Origin: an uncultured Oxalobacteraceae bacterium
Lineage (GTDB): Bacteria > Pseudomonadota > Gammaproteobacteria > Burkholderiales > Burkholderiaceae
Assembly (NCBI GenBank): GCA_946479705.1
Contig: CAMLHI010000144.1
Span: 1-5,845 of the forward strand
DNA length: 5,845 nt
Reading direction: 5' to 3'
Shown here piece by piece: positions 1 through 5,845 of the stretch (positions are counted from its first letter, which is position 1; each line of letters begins with the position of its first letter). Position numbers and translations under genes: made by a program. Below the pieces are notes generated by a model that saw nothing but the letters and a program-made list of their open reading frames with translations, was not told where the DNA came from and did no database searches.

Positions 1-57
1 ATAGGGATAGCGCTCGTGCGGAGCGGAAATGAAGGCGAGTGCGATTGTAATGCATGT
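1..57 (-). other. Non-coding stretch after phoR with a lone -10-like hexamer
   Basis: No gene is supportable here. On the minus strand TACAAT (49-44) matches five of six bases of a sigma-70 -10, but no acceptable -35 lies 16-18 nt upstream; the closest string, TTGCGA, is 14 nt away and inside the hairpin. An ATG at 55 opens a frame of 18 codons to the edge, but it contains two CTA codons, which the phoU-phoB-phoR genes avoid altogether, so it is probably not coding. In related betaproteobacteria ppk often follows phoR; that gene might begin just outside, which is inference only. Confidence 0.3.
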
Positions 58-75
58 GGCAGCTCGCAAGCTGCC
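58..75 (-). promoter_or_regulatory. Hairpin downstream of phoR (possible 3' end element)
   Basis: A perfect 7-bp inverted repeat, GGCAGCT at 58-64 and AGCTGCC at 69-75, flanks a 4-nt loop, 20 nt beyond the phoR stop codon. In the transcript the sequence after the stem is ACATGCATTACAATCG, without a U-tract, and the other strand has none either. A classical intrinsic terminator is therefore not supported. It could mark a Rho-dependent end, stabilise the mRNA 3' end, or be passed by transcription into the next gene. The structure is seen; the function is open. Confidence 0.45.
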
Positions 76-95
76 GCCGGCACACCCGCGCGCTG

Positions 96-1400
96 TTACG
101 TCCTCGCGTCCGCAATGGCGAGCGCCTTGGGCAGCGTGGCGATGAAGGTACTGCCCTTGTCCGGCTCGGACTTGATCGCCAGCGCGCCGCCATGGCGCAG
201 CAGCACATGCTTGACGATGGCCAGCCCCAGCCCGGTGCCCTGGGTCTCGCGCGAACGGCTCTTGTCGACCCGGTAGAAGCGCTCGGTCAGGCGGGCGATG
301 TGGATCTGGCCGATGCCGATGCCGGTGTCGCTCACGGCAAAGCGCGGGCCGTCGGCGCCCTCTTCCCAGCTCAGGCGGATCTTGCCGCCCTCGGGTGTGT
401 AGCGCACCGCGTTCGAGGCCAGGTTGGCGAAGGCCGAGCGCAATTCCTCGGTACTGCCGCGGATGTCCGGCCCGTTCACGCTGGCGCTGATCTCGTGCTT
501 GCCGCCGGACAGCGCGCGCGCTTCCTGCAGCACGTCGTCCACCAGCGCGCCGATGTCGACCCGCTCGCTGCGCAAGGAATAGTCGGCCGATTCCAGGCGC
601 GACAGGGTCAGCATGTCCTCGATCAGGCCCTGCATGCGGTGGCCCTGCTCGGTCATCAGTTTCAAATGCGCGGCGCGGGTGGCCGGGTCGAGCTTCATTT
701 CGCTCGACGCTATCTCGAGGAAGCCGACGATCACCGTCAGCGGCGTGCGCAGCTCGTGCGAAGCGTTGGCGATGAAGTCGCGGCGCATTTCTTCCAGCCG
801 CTCGGAATCGGTAATGTCGTGCGTGACCAGGATCTGGCGGCGATTCTCGAAGGGAATGATCTGGCAGATCAGTTTCCGGTCGCGCAGGGTCAGGGTGATC
901 GGGCTGTCGTAGCGCCCCAGGATGATGTAGTCGATGAAGTCGGGGTGGCGGATCAGATTGGTCACGCGCATGCTCTTGTCGCGCTCCAGGGTCAGGCCCA
1001 GGTGGCGCTCGGCAGCCGGGTTGCACCACTCCAGGAACAGCACGTCATCCATGATGACCACGCCGTCCGGCAGCAGATGCATGGCCTGGCGAAAGCGCGC
1101 CAGCCATTCGGTCAGCTCGGCCTGGTTGCGCTCGTCGTCGCGGCGCAGCTTGTACAGGCGGGCAAAAATCGGCGTCCACGAACCCCAGCCGTCCGGCAGG
1201 TCGTCGCTGGCGGGCGCGTCCAGCCAGGCGCCCAGCTGATACAGATAGGAGAGCTGCACCAGCAGCAGGGCCAGCACGGAGCCGAAGGCCACCGTCAGGC
1301 CGGCCACGACGCCGAACAGCCACCACATGACCAGCGAACCGGACAGGATCACGGACAGGCGCAACAGGGCGGGCACCCAGAACAGCAGCTTCGGATTCAT
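96..1400 (-). CDS. phoR: PhoR, phosphate regulon sensor histidine kinase
   Basis: This is the inner-membrane histidine kinase that phosphorylates PhoB under phosphate limitation and dephosphorylates it when phosphate is sufficient. The product is 434 residues (E. coli 431). Two adjoining hydrophobic helices at about 9-29 and 31-54 leave almost no periplasmic loop, as expected for a PhoR that senses through PstB/PhoU. A charged linker follows, then a PAS domain at about 100-195 (LLPDGVVIMDD, CNPAAERHLGL). The dimerisation/phosphoacceptor domain has H215 in FIANASHELRTPLTV. The ATPase domain has an N box NLASNAVRYTP (326-336), G1 DTGIGIG (358-364), F box RFYRVDKSRSR (374-384) and G2 GTGLGLAIVKH (388-398). 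All catalytic motifs are intact. A GGAGAAG 9 nt before the ATG overlaps the end of phoB and supports the start. The stop is TAA at 98-96. Confidence 0.97.
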   Translation of the reverse strand: MNPKLLFWVPALLRLSVILSGSLVMWWLFGVVAGLTVAFGSVLALLLVQLSYLYQLGAWLDAPASDDLPDGWGSWTPIFARLYKLRRDDERNQAELTEWLARFRQAMHLLPDGVVIMDDVLFLEWCNPAAERHLGLTLERDKSMRVTNLIRHPDFIDYIILGRYDSPITLTLRDRKLICQIIPFENRRQILVTHDITDSERLEEMRRDFIANASHELRTPLTVIVGFLEIASSEMKLDPATRAAHLKLMTEQGHRMQGLIEDMLTLSRLESADYSLRSERVDIGALVDDVLQEARALSGGKHEISASVNGPDIRGSTEELRSAFANLASNAVRYTPEGGKIRLSWEEGADGPRFAVSDTGIGIGQIHIARLTERFYRVDKSRSRETQGTGLGLAIVKHVLLRHGGALAIKSEPDKGSTFIATLPKALAIADART

Positions 1401-1406
1401 CGGCGC

Positions 1407-2096
1407 TTACTTCTCCGAGAGCATGTAGCCGACGCTGCGCACGGTCTTGATCAGCTTTTCGGATTCCTTGAGCGCCTTGCGCAGGCGCAGCACATGCACG
1501 TCGACCGTGCGCTCCTCGATGACGACATGGTCGCCCCACACCTTGTCGAGCAGCTGGCTGCGCGAAAACACCCGTTCCGGATGGGCCAGGAAAAACTTCA
1601 GCAGTTTGAATTCGGCGTGGCCGATGTCGATCTTCTGGCTGTCGATGGCCACCGTGCAGCTGACCGGGTCGAGCGTGACCGGGCCGGCGCTCATCATCGA
1701 CTGGGCCAGTTCGGGCGCCTTGCGGCGCAGCAGCGCCTTGGCGCGCGCCAGCAGTTCGCGCGGCGAAAACGGCTTGGTGACGTAATCGTCGGCGCCATTG
1801 TTCAAGCCGGCGATCTTGTCTTCCTCCATGCTCTTGGCGGTGAGCATGATGACCGGGATATCGCTGAAATTGCGGTCGGCGCGGATACGCGCCAGCAGGC
1901 GCAGGCCGGTCTGGTCCGGCAACATCCAGTCGAGCAGGATCATCTGCGGGGTGCGCTGCTGGATGAAGTCCCAGGCTTCGCCGGCGCTGGCGGCGGCGCA
2001 AACGTTCCAGCCCGCTTCGCGCAGGGAAAACGTCACCAGCTCCACGATGGCCGGTTCGTCTTCCACTATCAGTACGGTCGTTTTTTCGGCTGCCAT
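1407..2096 (-). CDS. phoB: PhoB, phosphate regulon response regulator (OmpR/PhoB family)
   Basis: This is the transcription factor that, once phosphorylated by PhoR, binds Pho boxes and activates phosphate-starvation genes. The product is 229 residues, the same length as E. coli PhoB. The receiver domain spans about 7-122. It has acidic-pocket residues E12 and D13, phosphoacceptor D56 in ILLDWMLPDQTG, switch T86 in VIMLTAK and K108 in DDYVTKPFSP. A winged-helix DNA-binding domain follows at about 135-227, with EFKLLKFFLAHPERVFSRSQLLDKVWG (162-188) and recognition helix ERTVDVHVLRLRKAL (195-209). The wing is TVRSVGYML (218-226). Leucine 203 sits where E. coli PhoB has Arg200, while the following arginines (204, 206) are kept. 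The start ATG is 6 nt after the phoU stop with no clear Shine-Dalgarno, which suggests translational coupling. The neighbouring phoR supports PhoB over other OmpR-family regulators. Confidence 0.97.
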   Translation of the reverse strand: MAAEKTTVLIVEDEPAIVELVTFSLREAGWNVCAAASAGEAWDFIQQRTPQMILLDWMLPDQTGLRLLARIRADRNFSDIPVIMLTAKSMEEDKIAGLNNGADDYVTKPFSPRELLARAKALLRRKAPELAQSMMSAGPVTLDPVSCTVAIDSQKIDIGHAEFKLLKFFLAHPERVFSRSQLLDKVWGDHVVIEERTVDVHVLRLRKALKESEKLIKTVRSVGYMLSEK

Positions 2097-2102
2097 CAGT
2101 AT

Positions 2103-2807
2103 CTATGCTGCGGGTTGATCGGGTACCACGACGCTCTTGCTGTGGCGGATGTCCTTGCCCTCGACGACGTAGATCACGTATTCGGCGATGTTCTTGGCAT
2201 GGTCGCCGATGCGTTCGATGGCCTTGGCCACCCACAGGGTATCGAGCGCCGAGGAAATCGTGCGCGGGTCCTCCATCATAAACGTAATCAGGTTGCGCAT
2301 GATGGAACGGAATTCGTGGTCGATCACGGCATCCTGGGCGATCAGCTGCAGGGCCTGCTTGCCATCGAGGCGGGCGAAGGCGTCCAGCGCATCGTGCAGC
2401 ATGTCCGAGGTGGCGGTGGCGATGGTGCGCACCATTTCGTAGTGGTTCACGCCCACCGCGCCGCGCCCGTGCAGGTTCTTGGAGGTGCGGGCGATCTTGG
2501 CCGCTTCGTCGCCGATGCGTTCCAGGTCGGTAATCACCTTGATCGTGGCCATCACCGTGCGCAGGTCGTTGGCGGTGGGCTGGCGCCGCACGATCAGGTG
2601 GCTGCAGGCGTCGTCGAGCGCCACTTCGAGCTGGTTGACCGCGTCGTCCTCGGCGATCACGCGGTCGGCGCGCTCCAGGTTACCGATGCGAAAGCAGGTC
2701 ATCGCGTCGAGGAACTGGGTCTCGACGATGCCGCCCATGAGCAGTACCTTCGAGCGGATGGTTTCCAGCTCGTGGTCGTATTGTTTGGATGAATGCTCGC
2801 CAATCAT
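2103..2807 (-). CDS. phoU: PhoU, phosphate signalling and transport regulator
   Basis: PhoU is a cytoplasmic all-helical protein that keeps the Pho response off when phosphate is plentiful, by linking the PstSCAB transporter to the PhoR kinase; it also limits excess phosphate uptake. The product is 234 residues (E. coli 241). It shows the family's two related three-helix repeats, each with a metal-binding E/D motif: LERIGDEAAKIA at 95-106 and IERIGDHAKNIAEYV at 197-211. Other conserved blocks are LMGGIVETQ (23-31), RRQPTANDLR (74-83), MLHDALDAFARLD (136-148) and FMMEDPRTI (176-184). The upstream in-frame extension overlaps pstB and has no PhoU character, so I start at the ATG with the GGAGAG site. 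The gene stops at TAG 2105-2103, 6 nt before phoB, and is probably co-transcribed with phoBR. Confidence 0.97.
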   Translation of the reverse strand: MIGEHSSKQYDHELETIRSKVLLMGGIVETQFLDAMTCFRIGNLERADRVIAEDDAVNQLEVALDDACSHLIVRRQPTANDLRTVMATIKVITDLERIGDEAAKIARTSKNLHGRGAVGVNHYEMVRTIATATSDMLHDALDAFARLDGKQALQLIAQDAVIDHEFRSIMRNLITFMMEDPRTISSALDTLWVAKAIERIGDHAKNIAEYVIYVVEGKDIRHSKSVVVPDQPAA

Positions 2808-2811
2808 GCTG

Positions 2812-2817
2812 CTCTCC
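2812..2817 (-). promoter_or_regulatory. Ribosome binding site of phoU
   Basis: The minus strand reads GGAGAG followed by 4 nt and the ATG at 2807. This sets the phoU start. The reading frame stays open far upstream, through pstB in another frame, so length alone would give a false longer protein. Confidence 0.75.
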
Positions 2818-2837
2818 GAATGATTTATATCGTTTAC

Positions 2838-2867
2838 ATTGTAGTCGAAAGGACAAGCCGGGATCAG
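2838..2867 (-). promoter_or_regulatory. Candidate weak internal promoter ahead of phoU-phoB-phoR
   Basis: The 56-nt pstB-phoU gap is markedly AT-rich: 22 of 30 bases are A/T at 2821-2850, in an otherwise GC-rich window. On the minus strand it holds TACAAT (2843-2838), five of six matches to the sigma-70 -10 consensus. An 18-nt spacer separates it from CTGATC (2867-2862), only three of six matches to the -35 consensus. A transcript would start about 24 nt before the phoU ATG. A TATAAA at 2829-2824 is a second -10-like string without a good -35. No convincing Pho box is visible here. This is inference from motif matching only. Confidence 0.3.
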
Positions 2868-3667
2868 CCGAAGCGGCCGGTAATGTAATCCTGGGTTTCC
2901 TTGCGCGCCGGGTTCATGAAGATCTGGTCGGTCTCGCCGAATTCGACCAGCTCGCCCAGGTACATATACGCCGTGTAGTCCGAGCAGCGCGCCGCCTGCT
3001 GCATATTGTGGGTGACGATGGCGATGGTGTAGTCCTGCTTGAGTTCGCTGATCAGCTCTTCCACCTTGGCCGTCGAGATCGGGTCCAGCGCCGAGGTCGG
3101 CTCGTCGAGCAGCAGCACGTCCGGCTTGACCGCCACCCCACGTGCGATGCACAGGCGCTGCTGCTGGCCACCCGACAGCGACAGCCCGCTCTTGCCCAGC
3201 TTATCCTTGACCTCGCCCCACAGCGCGGCTTTCTTCAAGGCCCATTCGACGCGCTCATCCATCGCGCCCTTCGACAGGTCCTCGTACAGGCGCACGCCGA
3301 AAGCGATGTTGTCGTACACCGACATCGGGAACGGGGTCGGCTTCTGGAACACCATGCCGACCTTGGCGCGCAGCATGTTCACGTCCTGGCCCGCTTCGAG
3401 GATATTGCGCCCGCGATACATGATGCTGCCCTCGGCGCGCTGGCCGGGATACAGGTCGTACATGCGGTTGAGCGTGCGCAGCAGGGTCGACTTGCCGCAG
3501 CCCGACGGACCGATGAAGGCCGTCACCTGCTTGTCGTGCACGTCCAGGCTCACATTGTGCAGGCTCTGGGTCTTCCCGTAGAAGAAGTTCAGGCCGCTGA
3601 TCTCGATGGTCTTGGTTTTCTGCGAAGCGGTCGGAATCGGGGTAGGCATAGGGTTCATGGCGGTCAT
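2864..3667 (-). CDS. pstB: PstB, phosphate ABC transporter ATP-binding subunit
   Basis: This is the cytoplasmic ATPase that powers phosphate import through PstC/PstA and takes part in signalling to PhoU/PhoR. The product is 267 residues (E. coli 257). All ABC motifs are intact: Walker [10 protein letters not shown] (53-61), Q-loop [10 protein letters not shown] with Q108, signature LSGGQQQR (164-171), Walker B VLLLDEP (184-190) with catalytic E189, D-loop SALD (192-195) and H-loop H220. The [10 protein letters not shown] block and the C-terminal [12 protein letters not shown] are characteristic of PstB rather than other ABC ATPases. The N-terminal 16 residues are poorly conserved in character. 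ATGs at residues 4 and 7 are alternative starts, because no candidate has a convincing Shine-Dalgarno; I kept the first ATG, 7 nt after the pstA stop, where translation could be coupled. The stop is TGA at 2866-2864. Confidence 0.97.
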   Translation of the reverse strand: MTAMNPMPTPIPTASQKTKTIEISGLNFFYGKTQSLHNVSLDVHDKQVTAFIGPSGCGKSTLLRTLNRMYDLYPGQRAEGSIMYRGRNILEAGQDVNMLRAKVGMVFQKPTPFPMSVYDNIAFGVRLYEDLSKGAMDERVEWALKKAALWGEVKDKLGKSGLSLSGGQQQRLCIARGVAVKPDVLLLDEPTSALDPISTAKVEELISELKQDYTIAIVTHNMQQAARCSDYTAYMYLGELVEFGETDQIFMNPARKETQDYITGRFG

Positions 3668-3674
3668 GGGTCGA

Positions 3675-4532
3675 TTAATTGGGCACTTTTTGGCTGAACA
3701 CGTTACGCGACAGGATATTGAGCAGCAGCACGCTGAAAGTCACCAGCATCGCCCCGCCCCAGGCCAGCGCGCGCCAGTCGTCGTAAGGGCTCATGGCGAA
3801 CTGGTAGATCACCGTGGGCAGATTGGCCAGCGGGGCGTTCATGTCGGCGCTGAAGAACTGGTTGTTGAGCGCGGTGAACAGCAGCGGCGCGGTTTCGCCG
3901 GCGATGCGCGCCAGCGCCAGCAGCACGCCGGTCACCACGCCAGCCTTGACGGCGCGCAGGCGCACCAGCGTGGCCACTTTCCAGCGCGGCGCACCCAGGG
4001 CGAAGGCCGCTTCGAGCAGGCTGTTGGGCACCAGGCGCAGCATATTGTCGGTGGTGCGCACCACCACCGGCACGGCGATCAGCGACAGCGCGATCGAGCC
4101 GGCATAGCCCGAGTAGTGGCCGACGCTGTGCACATACATGGCCCAGACGAACATGCCGATCACGATCGACGGCGCCGACAGCATGATGTCGGTGACGAAA
4201 CGGGTGAGCTGGCCGAACTTGTTGTTCTCGCCGTACTCGGCCAGGTAGATGCCGGCCAGGATGCCGATCGGGGTGCTGATCAGGGTGGACAGGCCGACGA
4301 TCATGGCACTGCCGACGATGGCATTGCGCAGCCCTCCCCCGCCGGTGTTGGGGGCCGGGGTATCGGCCGTGAACAGCGACCACGACAGCGCGCCGAAGCC
4401 GTTGATCAGCAGGGTCGCCAGGATCCACAGGAGGAAGGCCAGGCCGACCGACATGGCGGCGATCGACAGGAAAATGCCGATGCGGTGGGTCAGCAGGCGC
4501 TTGCGGTAGACGCGGTTGATGGCGACGCTCAT
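3675..4532 (-). CDS. pstA: PstA, phosphate ABC transporter permease subunit
   Basis: This is the second membrane subunit of the Pst phosphate importer and forms the channel with PstC in the inner membrane. The product is 285 residues, a normal length. A short basic N-terminus ([11 protein letters not shown]) precedes a first helix at about 18-43. Further hydrophobic segments are near 70-98, 112-135, 143-158, 198-220 and 255-273. Family signatures are the Gly-rich [15 protein letters not shown] (61-75), [13 protein letters not shown] (118-130), the EAA coupling loop [20 protein letters not shown] (172-191) and [19 protein letters not shown] (208-226), which is nearly the same as in E. coli PstA. 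The start is set by the ATGA overlap with pstC and the AAGGAAGG site upstream. The stop is TAA at 3677-3675, 7 nt before pstB. Nothing about it looks abnormal. Confidence 0.97.
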   Translation of the reverse strand: MSVAINRVYRKRLLTHRIGIFLSIAAMSVGLAFLLWILATLLINGFGALSWSLFTADTPAPNTGGGGLRNAIVGSAMIVGLSTLISTPIGILAGIYLAEYGENNKFGQLTRFVTDIMLSAPSIVIGMFVWAMYVHSVGHYSGYAGSIALSLIAVPVVVRTTDNMLRLVPNSLLEAAFALGAPRWKVATLVRLRAVKAGVVTGVLLALARIAGETAPLLFTALNNQFFSADMNAPLANLPTVIYQFAMSPYDDWRALAWGGAMLVTFSVLLLNILSRNVFSQKVPN

Positions 4533-5545
4533 TTGACACCTTCCTTGCGGGACATGCCCGCCAGCATCAGCTTGGCGGCCGACAGCACGATAAACGTAAT
4601 GGCAAACAGGATCAGCGCCAGCGCGAACAGCGACGAGGTATGCAGGGTCGACTGGGCTTCGGCGAATTCATTGGCCAGGGTGGAGGAAATGCTGTTGCCG
4701 GCCGAGAACAGCGAGGTCGACAGTTCGTTGGCGTTGCCGATCACGAAGGTCACCGCCATGGTTTCGCCGAGGGCACGGCCCAGGCCCAGCATGACGCCGC
4801 CGACCACGCCGGTCTTGGTGTAAGGCAGCACGATCTTGCGCACCACTTCCCACTTGGTGCAGCCGAGGCCGTACGCCGATTCCTTCAGCACGGCGGGGAC
4901 GATTTCGAACACGTCGCGCATCACCGAGGAAATGAAGGGAATGATCATCACCGCCAGAATCAGCGCGGCGGTCAGGATGCCGATGCCCATGATCGGGCCG
5001 CTGAACAGCTGGCCGATCCAGGGCAGATGGCCGAGGGTATTCTTGAGCAGCGGCTGGACATGGTCGGCGAACATCGGCGCGAACACGAACAGGCCCCACA
5101 TGCCGTAGATGATGGAGGGGATGCCCGCGAGCAGCTCGACCGCCGTGCCCATCGGGCGGCGCAGCCACACCGGGCAAATCTCGGTCAGGAACAGGGCGAT
5201 GCCGAAGCTGATCGGGAAAGCGATCAGCAGGGCGATCAGCGAAGTGGCCAGGGTGCCGAAGATGGCGATCAGGGCGCCGAACTTGTCGTTGACCGGATCC
5301 CACTCGACGGTCGTGATGAAGCCCGGGCCGAATTCGCGGAAGGCCGGCGCGGCGCCGACCACCAGCGAGACGATGATGCCAAGCAGCACCAGCAGTACCG
5401 ACAAGGCGAACAGCAAGGTCACCTTATGGAAAATAAAGTCCTGGATGCGCTGGGTGCGCATGGTGGAGTGCAAGGCGGCCATCTCGGCGTCGGGCGCCGC
5501 GGCGGGCTTGATCATGTCCATGGTGGCGGATGGATGTGCGCTCAT
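4529..5545 (-). CDS. pstC: PstC, phosphate ABC transporter permease subunit
   Basis: This is one of the two inner-membrane channel subunits of the PstSCAB phosphate importer and pairs with PstA. The product is 338 residues, against 319 in E. coli. The extra length is an Ala/Met/His-rich cytoplasmic N-terminus of about 40 residues before the first membrane helix. Hydrophobic segments lie near residues 41-64, 92-120, 134-160, 187-206, 251-270 and 305-328, giving the usual six helices. The family block [21 protein letters not shown] is at about 137-157. The cytoplasmic EAA-type loop that docks on PstB is [21 protein letters not shown] at 221-241, and [16 protein letters not shown] follows at 256-271. 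I chose the ATG at 5545. A TTG at 5599 is in frame but lies in the intergenic hairpin. ATGs at residues 9 and 11 are possible alternatives, since none has a clear Shine-Dalgarno. The gene ends in an ATGA overlap with pstA. Confidence 0.96.
   Translation of the reverse strand: MSAHPSATMDMIKPAAAPDAEMAALHSTMRTQRIQDFIFHKVTLLFALSVLLVLLGIIVSLVVGAAPAFREFGPGFITTVEWDPVNDKFGALIAIFGTLATSLIALLIAFPISFGIALFLTEICPVWLRRPMGTAVELLAGIPSIIYGMWGLFVFAPMFADHVQPLLKNTLGHLPWIGQLFSGPIMGIGILTAALILAVMIIPFISSVMRDVFEIVPAVLKESAYGLGCTKWEVVRKIVLPYTKTGVVGGVMLGLGRALGETMAVTFVIGNANELSTSLFSAGNSISSTLANEFAEAQSTLHTSSLFALALILFAITFIVLSAAKLMLAGMSRKEGVK
4539..4546 (-). promoter_or_regulatory. Strong ribosome binding site for pstA inside the end of pstC
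   Basis: The minus strand reads AAGGAAGG, then 6 nt, then the pstA ATG. The site lies within the last codons of pstC (the KEG of its C-terminus). With the 4-nt ATGA stop/start overlap, it fixes the pstA start and suggests coupled translation of the two permease subunits, which are needed in equal amounts. Confidence 0.75.
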
Positions 5546-5574
5546 CGTTATAGTCAAAGTGGCGGAAACGGGAA

Positions 5575-5596
5575 CACCCGGGAATTGCCCCGGGTG
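5575..5596 (-). promoter_or_regulatory. Stem-loop in the pstS-pstC intergenic gap
   Basis: The gap holds a perfect 8-bp inverted repeat, CACCCGGG at 5575-5582 and CCCGGGTG at 5589-5596, with a 6-nt loop. In the mRNA it begins 18 nt after the pstS stop codon. The sequence after it (TTCCCGTTTCC) is not a U-tract, so it is unlikely to be a full intrinsic terminator. Inference: it may protect the 3' end of pstS mRNA or attenuate read-through, giving more binding protein than membrane components, as is common at binding-protein/permease junctions in ABC operons. The hairpin is seen in the sequence; its role is not proven. Confidence 0.6.
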
Positions 5597-5614
5597 CAAT
5601 GGATCATGCAGGGA

Positions 5615-5845
5615 TTACCAGAGCGCCTTGCCGGAGGCGTCCTTCAGATTGGCTTTCCAGGCATTGACGACCAGCTTGGTGACCGACTCCGGCAGCGGAA
5701 CGTAGTCCAGCTCGGTGGCGGCGGCATCGCCGTTGGCAAACGCCCAGTCGAAGAACTTGAGCACTTCCTTGCCCTTGGCGGCATCGGCCTGCGACTTGTG
5801 CATCAGGATGTAGGACACGCCGGTGATCGGCCAGCTGTTCTTGCC
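5615..5845 (-). CDS. pstS: PstS, periplasmic phosphate-binding protein (C-terminal 76 residues, cut by window edge)
   Basis: This is the 3' end of the gene for the substrate-binding protein of the Pst phosphate ABC transporter, which captures inorganic phosphate in the periplasm and hands it to PstC/PstA. The frame is open from the window edge to a TAA at 5617-5615. Visible residues begin GKNSWPITGVSYILMHKSQ and continue through an EVLKFFDWAFANGD stretch, LDYVPLPESV and a final KDASGKALW. This closely follows the C-terminus of E. coli PstS as I remember it (PIT..FILIHK, VLKFFDWAY, LDYASLPDSV, KDSSGKPLY). A GTG at 5818 could be misread as a start, but the upstream codons stay open and match PstS, so this is a truncated view rather than a small gene. 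The signal peptide, most phosphate ligands and the promoter lie beyond the window. It is the first of the pst genes seen here, 69 nt ahead of pstC. Confidence 0.96.
   Translation of the reverse strand, partial: GKNSWPITGVSYILMHKSQADAAKGKEVLKFFDWAFANGDAAATELDYVPLPESVTKLVVNAWKANLKDASGKALW

Noticed and set aside
2..55. Small minus-strand gene starting at ATG 55
   Set aside because: It has only 18 visible codons, including two CTA codons absent from the phoU-phoB-phoR genes, overlaps the -10-like hexamer, and has no Shine-Dalgarno, since its upstream sequence is the hairpin.
1045..2235. Minus-strand 396-codon frame across phoB and phoR
   Set aside because: It is a shifted frame over phoB and the start of phoR, with Arg/Gly/Ala/Pro-rich sequence and no domain; the in-frame products are unmistakable PhoB and PhoR.
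54..2792. Plus-strand 912-codon open frame as a real protein
   Set aside because: It lies exactly opposite three well-identified genes, has a low-complexity His/Gln/Ala/Arg/Gly-rich composition, shows no domain, and its openness follows from absent TTA/CTA/TCA codons on the coding strand.
2838..2860. Pho box in the pstB-phoU gap
   Set aside because: One half-site-like string (TTGTCCT) matches CTGTCAT at five of seven positions, but the sequence 11 nt further on matches at only two, so there is no direct repeat.
2808..3152. N-terminal extension of phoU into pstB
   Set aside because: The extra 115 codons run over pstB in another frame without PhoU character. A good GGAGAG site precedes the ATG at 2807, which gives a normal PhoU length.
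2789..4823. Plus-strand open frames opposite pstB and pstA
   Set aside because: They mirror the codons of pstB and pstA, are rich in His, Gln, Arg, Gly and Asp with no recognisable motif, and conflict with clearly conserved genes on the minus strand.
5546..5599. TTG start for pstC giving 356 residues
   Set aside because: The extra 18 codons run through the intergenic hairpin, there is no Shine-Dalgarno before the TTG, and the ATG at 5545 already gives a protein longer than E. coli PstC.
1..5845. A previously undescribed system, mobile element or CRISPR array
   Set aside because: Nearly every base is accounted for by a canonical, intact pst-pho cluster. I saw no terminal repeats, transposase-like frames, repeat-spacer pattern or RNA gene.

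Overview
The window holds one co-directional gene cluster on the minus strand: the high-affinity phosphate import and phosphate-starvation control system. In transcription order (right to left) it reads pstS (3' end only), pstC, pstA, pstB, phoU, phoB, phoR. High GC, the almost complete avoidance of TTA/CTA/TCA codons, and a single pst-phoU-phoBR block point to a betaproteobacterium. Protein character suggests Burkholderiales, perhaps an Oxalobacteraceae member such as Massilia, Duganella or Janthinobacterium. The family and genus are inference, because no 16S rRNA or other marker gene is present.

Layout. The last 76 codons of pstS enter at the right edge (5845-5615). A 69-nt gap with a perfect 8-bp inverted repeat follows, then pstC (5545-4529). 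pstC overlaps pstA (4532-3675) by an ATGA junction, and pstB (3667-2864) starts 7 nt after pstA. A 56-nt AT-rich gap separates pstB from phoU (2807-2103) and may hold a weak internal promoter. phoB (2096-1407) and phoR (1400-96) follow with 6-nt gaps. The last 95 nt of the window (95-1) carry a hairpin without a U-tract and a lone -10-like hexamer, but no supportable gene.

How the genes work together. PstS binds phosphate in the periplasm, PstC and PstA form the inner-membrane channel, and PstB drives transport with ATP. PhoU links the transporter's state to the histidine kinase PhoR. PhoR lacks a sizeable periplasmic sensor, so it probably reads phosphate through PstB/PhoU. PhoR phosphorylates PhoB, which activates Pho-box promoters, presumably including the one upstream of pstS outside this window.

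All seven genes look intact (pstS only as far as visible), with the expected catalytic motifs. I see no mobile element, CRISPR array, tRNA or rRNA, and no evidence of an undescribed system. The points worth a second look are small regulatory ones: two hairpins, one candidate internal promoter, and one substitution in the PhoB recognition helix.
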